Shown: positions 46,203-56,627, counted from the stretch's first letter. The stretch: DNA of 64,000 nt from Victivallis sp. Marseille-Q1083 (GCF_903645315.1 NZ_CAHJXL010000001.1:3755339-3819338), one strand, 5' to 3'. The notes: a model not told the origin generated them from the letters alone. A program made the numbers and translations.

Positions 46203-48331
46203 TTACTCCAAGGTGAATTTGGGATCGATATAGAGGAATCCCGCCTGCGAATACCAGTTGAAATGGATTTTTACATCGATGGCGGCGGTCGTGTGGATGG
46301 TGACCGGGATTGTTAGCACGTACTGGGTCAAGCCGGAATCGTTGTTCCACGTGCTGACGGTATCCGGCGACCAACTGCCGTCGGTGGAGCTGTAATACAC
46401 ATCCGCGCCGTCGCCGTTGGGGACGGATAACTGCACAATCAGTTTTTTGTACAGCTCAGTTAAGTCGCTCAGATTTTTGGCGGCGGCGTAGATTTTCAAC
46501 GTCTTGACACCGGTTGCCGTTGGGGTGATTTGAATTCCCTTGAACGGCGCACGTCCCAGCGACAAATCGGTGGTGGCGTTATAGCTGTTATTCCAGATTT
46601 TCAAACTCGCCGGTGCTCCGCCGGTGCGATAAACATTCCACGTGTCGCAGATGCAGTTTTCGGTGCGGTGGACGAAATGCCCATCATCAGTTTCGCTTCC
46701 GCAAATGATGCCGTAGGCGTTGTTGGTGGAGCTCGAACTGATAGTATTACTGCGAAGCGGCGCATTGGAAGCGTCAACATACAAAAAACAGTAATCGGAA
46801 TAGCTGGACGCGACTCCAATATCGTTGACATCACACCGCCGCAGGCTGCGGCGTTTTCTTTGCCCAGCGTCAACTGGCGGACTCGCACGGTCGAATTGTC
46901 TTTGACATAGATAGCGTACCCCGGATACCACGTCGCCACGGAATCCAAATCCGCAACCATGCCACAACAGCGCACCGAACCCTTAAACCGGCTGTTTGCC
47001 ATTTGCAAATTGCTTCCATAAAAGGCGCCGCCGCGCGGATGGTTGACAGTAATATTGTCCGCCAGCACACTCTCCGCGCCGCCGTAATAACTGGAAAAAT
47101 TCAGCTCCAAAGCGGCGTAGTAATTCAGATTTGAGCTGCTTTTCAAAGTGCTGTAATACATGCCGTTGCCGGAGGAGTCCAAGCCGTTGGTTTCCGCCAT
47201 TTGAATGGTCACATTCTGAATGACTTTCTCGTAACCCGGAACACTGTTGCCGCTTCCCGCCATTCCGCCGGAGGAACTGCCGCTGAAGCTGAACACGCGA
47301 CCGGCACTCTCAATCAGCCAGCATTCCGGCAGATTTACAGTGATATTTTCCACGCGAAATTCATCGGCATTGGCGCAACTCATCAGGGGCGACGCCACGG
47401 ATAATTTAGCCGGAGCGCTTCCGAGCTGACGCACGGTTTCAACCCGGATATTGCGCATGCACACATGGCTGTAGCCGGAACCGGAAAAAAGTTGCGGCAG
47501 ATATTCATAAGTGCCATTCAAAAGCAGATTGAAGGTGATGTTTTCAAACGAGGCAAACATCCCGCTCCCCGAATTCGACATTTGAAGCGGAACACCCACG
47601 GAGCCGCTTGGACCGCCGGAACCGTATTGCGAAGTCGTCACAAAGACCTGCACATTGCTGACGGCGACATAATTTGCCGTTTCGAGGTAAACGCTGTGGA
47701 TACTGCCGGAACCGTAGCCGCCCGAATTGGCAACATGGTTGATGATGGTGTTTTTCAAACTGAACACCCGTGCCGATTTGACATGCACAAAGGCGCGGCT
47801 GTAACTGGTGGTCACCGGTGTAGTATAGCTGGACAATTCAAGATTGACGCCCTTTGCGCCGAATTTACAGTGGTCAACCGAAATCGCGCCAATATTCGTT
47901 GTATTGGTGAACGCAAATACCGGTTGAGTTGCCATGGTTGCATCCCGAAAAAGGTAGATGAGGTTCAAGGCAAAGTTCTTGATGTTCGGCAACGAGAGAT
48001 ACTCACTGGAGGTCACCGCTTTGACATTGGCATATTCGGCACTGTCAGCGCCCCATGCGCTCTGCCCCGCCGACGGCATCAGTTTATAAAAATGGTCAGT
48101 CGCCTTGGGCATGCCGATGAAGAGTAAATTTGCTACCGAGCAAGTTCCCACCGGCAATGTCACCGCTGAAGTTTCCGCCGTGCGTCGGATCAGATAGCAG
48201 GTGTTTTCCGCCAACGCCGAAGATGTTGCCGGCAGAGTTTTCAGCGCTTTCGCCGGCGTTGTGCCATTGCCGGCAGTGGCAATCGACGGGTCGACGTAAA
48301 CCACATTAAAATCAATATTGGAAAAGTACAT
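46203..48331 (-). pseudogene. Phage tail-fibre-like beta-helix protein gene with a frameshift
   Basis: Starts MYFSNIDFNVVYVDP at 48331 (AAGGAG, 4 nt). About 495 codons of Gly/Ser/Asn-rich repeats follow (SVDHCKFGAKGVN; VENITVNLPE; NVTIQMAETNG), typical of right-handed parallel beta-helix tail fibres or spikes that bind or cut surface polysaccharide. Near 46835-46850 the reading must move one base back (-1) to continue as DVNDIGVASSYSDYCFLYVDASN ... HFNWYSQAGFLYIDPKFTLE, ending TAA at 46203. Total about 709 codons. No good slippery heptamer was seen, so a one-base deletion is the simpler reading. Confidence 0.7.
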
Positions 48332-48339
48332 ATCACTCC

Positions 48340-48795
48340 TTAACTGAAAATTTGATACTGAGTTTCGGCATTGATTGGCGAGGCGATTTCAGCAGGCGGA
48401 ATTTGGGTCAGTCCGTCACCGGATGAGCCTCCTGAAATGGAGCTGGAAGACTCCAGTTGATCCGAGAATACTGCATAACTGGTGGCTTCCACAGCAATGC
48501 CACTTCCTCCTGAAACGCTTCCCCATACCAATGCGCCGTTTTTAACGGTTAAGACTTCTCCCTCCGCGCCCATCGGAATCGACCGGATCACGCCGTTGAT
48601 GGTATAAAGCACAGCGGGCCGGGTCGATAGCGGTATGGATTCGGCATCAAACGGACTGGAGGCAACTTGAATGCGTGAACCGTTGTGATCGACATAGATT
48701 TCACGCTGGTCGGTTACCACAATAAATTGTCCGTTTGACACCGAGGTGCTGGAGAGTTGAGCCTTCGTCCCGATTTTAGGTCTGAAGACTGCCAT
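48340..48795 (-). CDS. Phage tail-associated protein
   Basis: A 151-residue protein, MAVFRPKIGTKAQLSST, with IVVTDQREIYVDHNGSRIQV and a Gly/Ser-rich C-terminus. The N-terminal stretch resembles the short adapter found in front of tail-fibre genes of many siphophages. It ends 9 nt before the tail-fibre start and begins 9 nt after the next upstream gene. Function inferred from position. Confidence 0.6.
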   Translation of the reverse strand: MAVFRPKIGTKAQLSSTSVSNGQFIVVTDQREIYVDHNGSRIQVASSPFDAESIPLSTRPAVLYTINGVIRSIPMGAEGEVLTVKNGALVWGSVSGGSGIAVEATSYAVFSDQLESSSSISGGSSGDGLTQIPPAEIASPINAETQYQIFS

Positions 48796-48804
48796 GAATG
48801 ATCC

Positions 48805-49218
48805 TTACCCCAAGGTTTGCCAGGTCAATGCGGCGGCGACAGCGGCTTCGGTTGCCAGCGTCGAAACGCTGGGCGTTGCCGCGAGCGTTGCGCCGCCAAT
48901 CTTTTTGCCACTGGCGGAGGCGTCGCCGGTGGCGCTTGCCACAATGATTTGTGCGCTCGCAGAGGCGGCAACCTTTGCCATTTTGCCGTTCGCCGTTGTC
49001 TGGGCGGTGTTGGCGGCAGTTTGTGCAGTGCTTGCCGCAGTTCCGGCATTGGTGGCCTTGGTGTCAATGGCACTGGTCACGGCACTTACAGCTTTGGTTG
49101 TCAGGACATCGGTATCCAGATTGGTGAGCGTCGTCACAATTTTCTTATCGATACGCACGGCGTTGCCGGTCGCATCGCCGGTCAGAAGAGTTCCGGCAGT
49201 ACCGGCAACTTTACTCAT
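48805..49218 (-). CDS. Alanine/threonine-rich phage structural protein
   Basis: 137 residues, MSKVAGTAGTLLTGDATGN, with a long Ala/Thr heptad-like section (AGTAASTAQTAANTAQTTA) that suggests a coiled-coil tail-fibre stalk. The IS630 copy ends only 13 nt upstream of its start, and no Shine-Dalgarno sequence is left, so expression has probably been lost or depends on IS-borne transcription. Confidence 0.6.
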   Translation of the reverse strand: MSKVAGTAGTLLTGDATGNAVRIDKKIVTTLTNLDTDVLTTKAVSAVTSAIDTKATNAGTAASTAQTAANTAQTTANGKMAKVAASASAQIIVASATGDASASGKKIGGATLAATPSVSTLATEAAVAAALTWQTLG

Positions 49219-49286
49219 CTTGGATGAAATATAGATTCGGCAATTAACATACGTGCAATATTTGCTTGATGGTGTATATTATCATC

Positions 49287-49922
49287 ATGGAAACTCAAGA
49301 TGCCCGAAAACTCGATAAGGTCGCTCTTGAAGAGCGGCGCAAGCAGGCCGTGAGATTGTATCAAAGCGGCAAATGTAATAATTGTACAGAAATCGGAAAA
49401 ATCGTCGGAGCGCACCGCAACACGGTGGGCAAGTGGATAAGCAGGTGGAAAAAAAGCGGCTTGCCTGCTTTGAAAGTAAAGAAATGCGGTCGTCCAGTCG
49501 GCTTTGGACGCCGTCTGCTTCCGCATGAAGAGAGTAAGATACGGAAAGATTTGGTCGATCATTGTCCGGATCAGTTAAGATTGCCATTTGCGCTCTGGAC
49601 TCGTCAGGTGGTACGGTTGCACATCAAAATTTCCTTTGGAATCGAAATACCAGTCCGAACCATGGGGGAGTACTTGAAACGCTGGGGATTTACGCCGCAA
49701 AAACCAGTTAAGAAAGCTTATCAGCGCAATGAGGCGCACGTTCAAAAATGGCTGATTGAGGAGTATCCCCGAATCAAAAAGCTGGCAAAATCAGAAGATG
49801 CGGATATCTTTTGGGGGATGAAACAGGAATTCGCAATGACGAGGCCAAGGGCCGCAGTTATGCACCGAAAGGCAACACCCCGGTGCAAGCAGTCAATCCG
49901 GTACGCGAACAAGTTAATATGA
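49287..49922 (+). CDS. IS630 transposase, first frame (orfA), copy 1
   Basis: About 211 residues starting METQDARKLDKVALEERR; the upstream ATG is absent in copy 2, so this start is preferred. It holds the N-terminal helix-turn-helix regions (YQSGKCNNCTEIGKIVGAHRNTV, HTH_23/HTH_29 type) that bind the element ends, and winged-helix residues up to KRWGFTPQKPVKKAYQ. To make full transposase the ribosome must shift -1 at TTTTGGGGGA (49809-49818) into orfB; the same arrangement is kept in copy 2. Confidence 0.85.
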   Translation: METQDARKLDKVALEERRKQAVRLYQSGKCNNCTEIGKIVGAHRNTVGKWISRWKKSGLPALKVKKCGRPVGFGRRLLPHEESKIRKDLVDHCPDQLRLPFALWTRQVVRLHIKISFGIEIPVRTMGEYLKRWGFTPQKPVKKAYQRNEAHVQKWLIEEYPRIKKLAKSEDADIFWGMKQEFAMTRPRAAVMHRKATPRCKQSIRYANKLI

Positions 49923-50326
49923 TCAGCGCGATTACCAACCAGGGGAAAACTCATTTCATGTTTTACAGCGAAACGATGACGGCTCAACTCCTGATCCAAT
50001 TCATGGAACGTCTGATTCGTCAAAATGAGCGGAAAGTGTATTTGATTCTGGATAACCTGCAGGTTCACCACAGCAAAACGTTGACTGGTTTTCTGCAGGA
50101 AAACGCGGCTTTCATCAAGTTATTTTTCTTGCCGAGCTACAGTCCCGACCTGAACCCGGATGAATATCTCAACCGCGACTTGAAATCAAATCTGAGCAAC
50201 AAGCCCTTGGGGCGCGCCAAAGGAAAAATAACCGAACATGCCAAGCAACATATGGAAATGATAGCTGAACAGCCGGAACGAATCAAGAAATTATTCCATT
50301 CCAAGACTGTTTTATATGCAAGTTAG
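49811..50326 (+). CDS. IS630 transposase, second frame (orfB, DDE domain), copy 1
   Basis: About 170 residues containing the catalytic DDE core: D in WGDETGIRND at the frame junction, D in VYLILDNLQVHHSK, and E in LPSYSPDLNPDEYLNRDLK. It lacks an independent start with ribosome binding site, supporting expression as a -1 frameshift fusion with orfA. It ends at TAG 16 nt before the right element end. Confidence 0.85.
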   Translation: MGDETGIRNDEAKGRSYAPKGNTPVQAVNPVREQVNMISAITNQGKTHFMFYSETMTAQLLIQFMERLIRQNERKVYLILDNLQVHHSKTLTGFLQENAAFIKLFFLPSYSPDLNPDEYLNRDLKSNLSNKPLGRAKGKITEHAKQHMEMIAEQPERIKKLFHSKTVLYAS

Positions 50327-50342
50327 TTAGTTGCCGGTACAA

Positions 50343-50657
50343 TATTGGGTAAATATCATGCCGTTTGTATTTAAAAAATCACACAAATGTTTGTTCCCGG
50401 TCACCGGACAGGAGGGCGTTTTTATCCGGTGGAGATGAAAAAGAACGCCAATCACGGACAAGGACGCGGCAAAGCTCTTTTCCAAGCCGGGGAGGCCGGG
50501 GAACATACCGGCGCCGGTGCGCTCCGGCCGGATATGAAAGGATGCAAATGCCTTTCCCTGAAAAACGGAAATTCAAAGCATCCGCATTTGAAACGGAAGA
50601 TGCGCTGAAAGTCAGGCTTCAGCATTGCCGACGCTTTTTCCCGGCCTGTCTGTCGGG
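50343..50657. other. Non-coding sequence between IS630 copy 1 and the hybrid kinase
   Basis: No gene is supported. It contains CACCGGA...TCCGGTG (50412-50441), a 7-bp stem that could end the minus-strand kinase transcript, though without a long T-run. Confidence 0.4.
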
Positions 50658-53600
50658 CTATGGCTTGTCTCCGCTCCCGTTTCCCGAGGCTTCACTGTGC
50701 GCCGGGGGCGTGATGCCGGCCGGATCGGATTTGCAGTAATGGTCGATGATCGCCTGCAGGGTACGCAGCGTGATCGGTTTCAGCAGGATATCCTGGAATT
50801 CCTCCGGTTTCTCCCCGACGATCTGCGAGTCCGCCGTTACTGCAATCACCGGAATTCCGGCGGCGCCCGGCGCCGCGTGGATTTTCTGCGCCAGCTCGTC
50901 TCCGTTCATTCCGGGCATCCAGAGGTCGGTCAGTACCAGGTCGAATTCACAATCCCGGGCCAGCAGCGCCAACGCTTCTTCACCGGACGTCGCCAATACG
51001 CATGCCGCCGGTACTTTGCGCAGCATCGCCTGCAGCACCTTCAGATTCATCACCACATCGTCGACCAGCAGTATCCGGACTCGATCAGCTCCGGTGAACT
51101 GCCCGTCCGCGGGGGAAACCGCAGGCGCAGCCGTTTCGCCTTTTTCATAGCGGATGCCGGCCAACCGGATCGTAAACGTGCTGCCCTTCTGAGGAACACT
51201 GGTCAGGTCGATGGCGCCGTTCATCTTTTTTACCAGCCGTAAAGAAATCGCCAGTCCGAGGCCGGTGCCTTCGTAAACCTGATTGCCGCGGGTGGCGTAG
51301 CTCTGGACAAACGGATTGAAAATCGCCTTCTGGTCTTCCTCGGAAATCCCGATCCCGGTGTCGGAGACCTGAATGATGAGTTCTCCGTTTTCCGCGCCGT
51401 CCGGAACAAACACCACCTTTACGCCGACCTCTCCGCGATGGGTGAATTTCACCGCGTTGCCGATCAGATTGAGCAGCACCTGACGCAGGCGCAGGGCATC
51501 CACATAGAGAACCGGGGGCAACTCGGTGCTGCTGACGTTCAGGGCGATGTCCTTCTCCTTCGCCTTGAGCCGGAACACCGCGGTCATCTCCGCCAGCAAC
51601 GCCGCCACATCGGTTTTGCCGGGAATGACATTCAACTGGTCGGCTTCCAGCTTGGAAAGATCCAGCACGTCGTTGATCAGGTTCAGCAGCGCGGTTCCGG
51701 CATAGTTGATCGACTGCAAATATTCCAGTTGTTCCTCCGGAGCGACGACTTCGGTCTGCAGGAGTTCGGAAAATCCGATCACCGCATTCAACGGGGTCCG
51801 CAGCTCGTGGCTGATCGTCGCCAGGAAGAAGCTTTTGGCGCGGTTGGCGTTCTCCGCGTCTTTCAGCGCTTCGGCCAGCTTCCGCTGGATTTTATTGAAT
51901 TCGGTGGTTTCCACCAGCGTCGCCAGCACATTGACCAGCTTGCCGTCGACGATGATCGGATAGGCGGTCATCTGGTAGTCGCGGCCGTGCAGTTGCATAT
52001 TTTTGGCATGCTCCCGACGATCGGCGCAGCAGAGCAGGATCGGGCAATCCGGCAGCGTTTTCGGCTGGCCGCAGATGGTCAGCGAAAACGGCTGTGAATA
52101 CATTTCCTCCTCGGTGGCGCCGGTCAACTCGAATGTGGCGTTGTTGACCCGGACCAGGTTGTTTTCGGCATCGAACAGCATGACCGGGATTTTCATTTTG
52201 TCGAACAGCAAAAGTTTTTCCATTTCACTGCTGCGCAGCTGTTCGCGGGTGCGGCGGCGCTCCAGGATAATCTGCACAATGTGCGCGATCGAGGTCAGGA
52301 GATTCCGTTCATGCGGATTCAACACCCGAACCTCGCCCCGAAAAGCGATGCCGATATACCCCCACAGCCGGTTATCCAGCCGGATTCCGGCGTCAACCAG
52401 TGAAGTCACTTTCGCCTGCCGCATGTATTGCGCCCACTCCGGGCCGATCGCGTCCCATTCCGCCGGATTGAAATTCGTCTTTTCATAAATCCGTTCGTTT
52501 TCCAATTCCCGGCGCCGTCCCGCTTCATCGGCCAGCCCGACTTCCGGAAGCTCCATCTCCGCTCCGGGAATCTGGTATTTCGCCGCCGGAACCGGCCGAT
52601 TCGTTCCGTCGTTGAAGCGGAAAACACAGGCGCAGAACGCATTCAGCGAAGTGACGGCTTCCGCCAGCACCAGTTTCAACGCTTCTTCTTCGTCCGCTTC
52701 GGCGGAAAACCGCTCAAAAATACCGTTGAGCATACGTTCTTCTTCAGCATAAGACCGGACATCTTCCAACAGCTTCCGCATCTGAAGCTCCTGCTGCTTC
52801 TCCTCCTGAATGTCGCGGATGATGCCGAGAAATTCCGGCCGGCTCCCCGCGTCCGGCGTATATCGCTTCACGCGCATTTCATAATACCGGCAATCACTGC
52901 CGGCTCCCGCCCGGTAGCAGAGTTTGATTTCGTCGGTTTCCCGTCTCTTCAAAGACTGCCAGGCGGCATTGAATTCATCCTGGTCTTCGGGGACGATCCA
53001 GTCGCGCATCGGCAGCCATTTTCCGGCAGCGTCTTTCCCCCAATAATCCGCGAGAAGGCTGTGGTGAAGCGGCCGGCCGTCGGAATCGGCCTGGAAATAC
53101 CCCATATGCACCATATCCGCCGCATGGCGCAGAAAAGCGTTTTGCGTGTCGATGTAGTCGCGTTTTTCATACTCGGCGGTCACGTCGCGAAAAATCAGCA
53201 CGCCGCCGGTGATTTCCTGTTTCTGGTTGCGGATCGGGGATGCGCAGTCGGCGATATGCCGCCGGGAACCGTCCCGGGCGATCAGGTCGGTATGGTTGGC
53301 CAGTTCCCGGACTTCACCGGTGCGCAGAGCTTCCGTCAGGGGAGACGTCACTTTGCCGCCGTCGATATAGCTGACGATATTGAAAATCCCATCGAGTTTC
53401 TTTCCCCGCGCCTCGTCCAGGGAATAACCGGTCAACATGCCGGCGACCGGATTCATGAATGTCACATGTTCCTCCACATCGGTGGCGATTACGCCGTCGC
53501 CGATGGACTCCAGTGTAATGCGGAGCTCTTCGGCGATTCTCCTGACTTCCAGATGCGCTTCGTGGAGCTCGGTATTGTTGCTGCCGATCTTCAGGAACGT

Positions 53601-54971
53601 ATCTTTGCCGAACGGGTTTCCGGACGGCAGCGGCAGCACTTCGACGTGTCTGAACTGGTTGTTCCATTCGTAATCGAATTCCACATGCCGGTTCGAATCA
53701 CGGGCTTCGCGAATTGCTTCCTGCAGCCGCTTTTCCGCGGATTCCGGCCAGGCGATATCGCAATCCGAATTTTTTTTGATCTCATTCGCATACAGTTGCG
53801 TTCCGGAACCATCGTAAACCGCGATGCGCAACGGCAGATTTTCAAAAAGCGTCACCATCTTGCGCTGGGAAATGCGGCGGTAAAGCAGAAAGAGGACTCC
53901 GCCCGACAAAAGGATGAAGACGATGGCCCCGCTCCACAAAACCTCATTGCGATACCGGGTGAGAAAATCGGGAGGAATATTCACGAGTTCAACGTCTCCG
54001 GGCAAAGCGGTTTTCCGAATGCCGTGCCGTTCCAATGCTCCGTAATCGAGCATTTTGTGGGATTTGCCGGTTTGAAACGGAATATCGGAGGCGCGTTCTC
54101 CGTTCAGCAGCCTGATCGCCATCAGTGCGGCCATACGGCTGTCTTCGCGGCCGATGCTCATTACGCCGCCGTCGACTCCCATTCGCATATAGCTATCCAG
54201 CCGCCCCAGGATCAGGCCGGGAAAGACTTCCTTTATCTGCTTCATGATGGTTCCGGCAGTCCCCGCCGCCCCGTCTTTGGAAGAACTCCACGCATGGTAG
54301 ATCAGAATGGAATCCGGCGGCAGAGCCGCCACTTTTTCCAGCATTTCCCCGGTGCTGAACTCGGAACCGCTGATGATCAGCGTTTTTTCCCGCAGATCTT
54401 CCGGCAGGTTGCGGAATGCCTCCAGCTGCCGCCTGCCGCTGGCGGAAGCTTCGAGCAGAACCGCGAATTGCCGGGTATTAGGCAGGAGCCGGGCGCCGAA
54501 CTCGATATTGCCGAATTTCCTGATTTGGCCGAGCAGCCCGGTGACATTCATTCTCTGCTGAATATCCGCCGGAAGCGCGCCGTTATAGCGCAGCAGCAGC
54601 AGCGGCACATCCTTTTGCAGCTTGAGTTTTCCGTCGATAAACAGATCGCCGGCGTCATTGTTGGTGGCCACAACCAGATCGTACCGGCCGGAATCAAGCC
54701 GGGCCTGCAGAGCCCGGATATCTTCGGCAACCGGCTTCACTCCGGGCTGGTAGCGGACTCCCAATTGGAAGATTTCATAGTTGACCATCCGGCCCGCGTT
54801 GCTCAAGGTCTGCCGGAAAGTATGCGACAGCTCACTCACCCACGGATCGGCAAACGAATAGCTGTCGATCATCAGTACTCCCCGCGCCCGCTCCGCGGAC
54901 AAGGTAAGTGTGAAGAAAAATAAGACCGCCAATATGGCCGGCAACCGGGGAATCTGTCTGGACCTTGTCAT
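50658..54971 (-). CDS. Hybrid sensor histidine kinase with periplasmic-binding sensor domain
   Basis: A 1,437-residue protein starting MTRSRQIPRLPAILAVLFFF, with AAAGG 10 nt upstream. Order: signal peptide (to about 27); ABC-substrate-binding-like periplasmic sensor (30-335; GVLMIDSYSFADPWV, DLVVATNNDAGDLF); transmembrane helix about 345-365; PAS/PAC units (ITLESIGDGVIATDVEEHV and others); GAF-like domain; HisKA with HELRTPLNAVIGFSELL near 1053; HATPase with LIGNAVKFTHRG near 1172 and GTGLGLAISLRLV; receiver with D in LVLTDLWMPGMNGD near 1349. A shorter paralogue of the kinase at 32207. Lies with a LacI gene between two IS630 copies. Confidence 0.85.
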   Translation of the reverse strand: MTRSRQIPRLPAILAVLFFFTLTLSAERARGVLMIDSYSFADPWVSELSHTFRQTLSNAGRMVNYEIFQLGVRYQPGVKPVAEDIRALQARLDSGRYDLVVATNNDAGDLFIDGKLKLQKDVPLLLLRYNGALPADIQQRMNVTGLLGQIRKFGNIEFGARLLPNTRQFAVLLEASASGRRQLEAFRNLPEDLREKTLIISGSEFSTGEMLEKVAALPPDSILIYHAWSSSKDGAAGTAGTIMKQIKEVFPGLILGRLDSYMRMGVDGGVMSIGREDSRMAALMAIRLLNGERASDIPFQTGKSHKMLDYGALERHGIRKTALPGDVELVNIPPDFLTRYRNEVLWSGAIVFILLSGGVLFLLYRRISQRKMVTLFENLPLRIAVYDGSGTQLYANEIKKNSDCDIAWPESAEKRLQEAIREARDSNRHVEFDYEWNNQFRHVEVLPLPSGNPFGKDTFLKIGSNNTELHEAHLEVRRIAEELRITLESIGDGVIATDVEEHVTFMNPVAGMLTGYSLDEARGKKLDGIFNIVSYIDGGKVTSPLTEALRTGEVRELANHTDLIARDGSRRHIADCASPIRNQKQEITGGVLIFRDVTAEYEKRDYIDTQNAFLRHAADMVHMGYFQADSDGRPLHHSLLADYWGKDAAGKWLPMRDWIVPEDQDEFNAAWQSLKRRETDEIKLCYRAGAGSDCRYYEMRVKRYTPDAGSRPEFLGIIRDIQEEKQQELQMRKLLEDVRSYAEEERMLNGIFERFSAEADEEEALKLVLAEAVTSLNAFCACVFRFNDGTNRPVPAAKYQIPGAEMELPEVGLADEAGRRRELENERIYEKTNFNPAEWDAIGPEWAQYMRQAKVTSLVDAGIRLDNRLWGYIGIAFRGEVRVLNPHERNLLTSIAHIVQIILERRRTREQLRSSEMEKLLLFDKMKIPVMLFDAENNLVRVNNATFELTGATEEEMYSQPFSLTICGQPKTLPDCPILLCCADRREHAKNMQLHGRDYQMTAYPIIVDGKLVNVLATLVETTEFNKIQRKLAEALKDAENANRAKSFFLATISHELRTPLNAVIGFSELLQTEVVAPEEQLEYLQSINYAGTALLNLINDVLDLSKLEADQLNVIPGKTDVAALLAEMTAVFRLKAKEKDIALNVSSTELPPVLYVDALRLRQVLLNLIGNAVKFTHRGEVGVKVVFVPDGAENGELIIQVSDTGIGISEEDQKAIFNPFVQSYATRGNQVYEGTGLGLAISLRLVKKMNGAIDLTSVPQKGSTFTIRLAGIRYEKGETAAPAVSPADGQFTGADRVRILLVDDVVMNLKVLQAMLRKVPAACVLATSGEEALALLARDCEFDLVLTDLWMPGMNGDELAQKIHAAPGAAGIPVIAVTADSQIVGEKPEEFQDILLKPITLRTLQAIIDHYCKSDPAGITPPAHSEASGNGSGDKP

Positions 54972-55252
54972 TTGTGTACGACCTTTCCGATCATTGGTTC
55001 ATGGGGAATGGCGGGAAGTGGAGTCCGACGGCCTGCCGGATTCCATGTCCGGAGTAGAAATGCATAAAAAAATCGCAGGCGTTTCCGGATTTGCGGTTCC
55101 GCTTCAAAGCGAAACGGGGCAGGCAATGGAGAAAAGATTGGTGAACATGGTAACGGGAAAGTCTGCGGCTGATCGATGAATTTTTCCGTCGTGTTGCGAT
55201 TATTGCAACAATGCCGCATGAACCTTCCTCATTATGATAGCCCGGGCTTCGT

Positions 55253-55314
55253 CCGGAGGTATTCCTCCGGATTGAAGCATTGTTTAATATACAGTCCGAA
55301 TTGCGCCGGGTCAA
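55253..55314 (-). promoter_or_regulatory. Promoter and leader hairpin of the IS-flanked hybrid kinase
   Basis: Minus-strand TTGACC (55314-55309), 17-nt spacer, TATATT (55291-55286). Just downstream is a perfect CCGGAGG-aata-CCTCCGG hairpin (55270-55253). The leader is then nearly 300 nt long (to 54972) without a convincing ORF, so post-transcriptional control is possible. Confidence 0.6.
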
Positions 55315-55390
55315 GCGGCGCACCGCTGAACTTACGGATTGCCGTCAGACGCGCCGGGCGTAAATTCAACTTTTTCCGCTCACATGAAAA

Positions 55391-56470
55391 TCATTCATAA
55401 AGCAGAAAAACACCCGGTTCCAGTTCCATGTATTCGACCAGGGGAAGCGATTTGATTCGCCGCGAATCATTCGAGCAGAGCGCCAAGGCGGTTTCAGCTC
55501 CCCGGCGTCCGATTTCGTGCAGACTGTACCGGCGTATGACAATGCTGGAATCCACGTCCGGGCCGTTGCCGGCCACCAAACTCCGCGACGGAAAGGTCTG
55601 CACATATTTGAACACATTTTCGGTTTCAATGGCGCACACGCTGTCGATGTGAAGCTTGCGCCGGCCGGAGTCTTTCAGCAACAAGTCTTTGATGGAGTTG
55701 ATGAAAGGAATGTAGTGACAAGCCCAGACTCCCTCCGTGTCCTTATCTTCAAATGGAGCAAGCAGATCCGGCAACGCCGCCGACCAGACGGGCATTTCCC
55801 GGATATTTTCCGGCAAGACGCCGTTGTTCAGCAGTGTCTCGCGGTAGCCGCGCGCCATTTCCCGGTTCATCAAAGTGGTGTGGGAAACCATAATGATGCT
55901 GAATTTACGGCATCCCAGGGCCAGTTGGCGCAAAGCGGCTTGCCGTCCCGTTTCGTAATCATGGAAGCGGAGCTGATAAAATCCGGGAAGATCGGTTCCG
56001 CCGTACATCGTGACGACCGGCGGATGCTCCGGATATTTGGCGACCAGCTCCTGAATATGCCGGGTCGTATACGGCTGCTCATGCAAATGCAGGGAAGGAA
56101 TATAGAGAATGGCGTCGACATGCTGGTACAGCATTTGCTCGAAAGCTTCCGCCTCCGCCTCGAAAGTGCTCTCGCACGGCTGGATGGAAAGACATTTGCC
56201 ATGTTGCTTGAGTACTTTGGAAAGGCCGAAAAGCACCGGTTCGGTGAGCATGGGAAAACAGTGTCCGATCACGAAGCCGATGCAGCCGGAATTTTTAGAA
56301 TGCAGGGCTTTGGCATGATAATTGACCTGAAAATTCACTTCCTCCGCTTTGGCGCGGATCCGGTCATAAGTGGCGCGGCTGACGTGCGCCTCCGCCTGCG
56401 GGTAATTCAACACGCGGGAAACGGCGGCATGGGAAACACCGCATAATTTTGCAAATTCACGAATATTCAT
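55391..56470 (-). CDS. LacI-family transcriptional regulator
   Basis: A 359-residue regulator starting MNIREFAKLCGVSHAAVSRVLN; an upstream in-frame start lies in the promoter. It has the N-terminal helix-turn-helix, the hinge region RAKAEEVNFQVNYHAKAL and a PBP1-like sensor (IGFVIGHCFPMLTEPVLFGL; DAILYIPSLHLHEQP; VWACHYIPFINSI; SLVAGNGPDVDSSIVIRRYSLHEIG). LacI proteins usually repress sugar-utilisation genes; none is adjacent. It sits upstream of the hybrid kinase on the same strand in the IS630-bounded segment and could regulate it. Confidence 0.85.
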   Translation of the reverse strand: MNIREFAKLCGVSHAAVSRVLNYPQAEAHVSRATYDRIRAKAEEVNFQVNYHAKALHSKNSGCIGFVIGHCFPMLTEPVLFGLSKVLKQHGKCLSIQPCESTFEAEAEAFEQMLYQHVDAILYIPSLHLHEQPYTTRHIQELVAKYPEHPPVVTMYGGTDLPGFYQLRFHDYETGRQAALRQLALGCRKFSIIMVSHTTLMNREMARGYRETLLNNGVLPENIREMPVWSAALPDLLAPFEDKDTEGVWACHYIPFINSIKDLLLKDSGRRKLHIDSVCAIETENVFKYVQTFPSRSLVAGNGPDVDSSIVIRRYSLHEIGRRGAETALALCSNDSRRIKSLPLVEYMELEPGVFLLYE

Positions 56471-56512
56471 CGCGCCGGGTTCTCCTGATACGACATAACT
56501 CTCCTCCCTTAT

Positions 56513-56541
56513 ATTATATTCCACAGATTTCCTGAAATCAA
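56513..56541 (-). promoter_or_regulatory. Promoter of the IS-flanked LacI regulator
   Basis: Minus-strand TTGATT, 17-nt spacer, TATAAT; about 42 nt from the regulator start. Confidence 0.7.
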
Positions 56542-56627
56542 CTCCTTTCTTTGGTATTTCGGCACAAACCATCAGCAAATCACAGGAATGAGGAAAAAAT
56601 AAAAGAAATTATTGTACCGGCAACTAA

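Larger units (their letters stand above)
49232..50342 (+). mobile_element. IS630-family insertion sequence, copy 1
   Basis: A 1,111-bp element flanked by TA on both sides (49230-49231 and 50343-50344), as expected for IS630/Tc1 elements. Imperfect ends: TAGATTCGGCAATTAAC on the left; TTGTACCGGCAACTAAC reading in from the right (12 of 17 match). Nearly identical to copy 2 at 56612-57722, in opposite orientation. Confidence 0.9.

Noticed and set aside
46601-48331. Tail-fibre gene taken as ending at 46601
   Set aside because: The last 80 codons of that frame look like an out-of-frame tail, whereas the -1 frame from about 46845 continues plausible fibre sequence to 46203.
50365-50739. Plus-strand frames next to IS630 copy 1
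   Set aside because: Low-complexity sequence without ribosome site, overlapping the kinase 3' end.
52428-54923. An 831-codon plus-strand open frame opposite the IS-flanked kinase
   Set aside because: Shadow frame; the minus strand carries clear HisKA, HATPase, PAS and receiver motifs.
54991-55323. Minus-strand frame in the leader of the IS-flanked kinase
   Set aside because: Its start lies upstream of the predicted transcription start; no motif.
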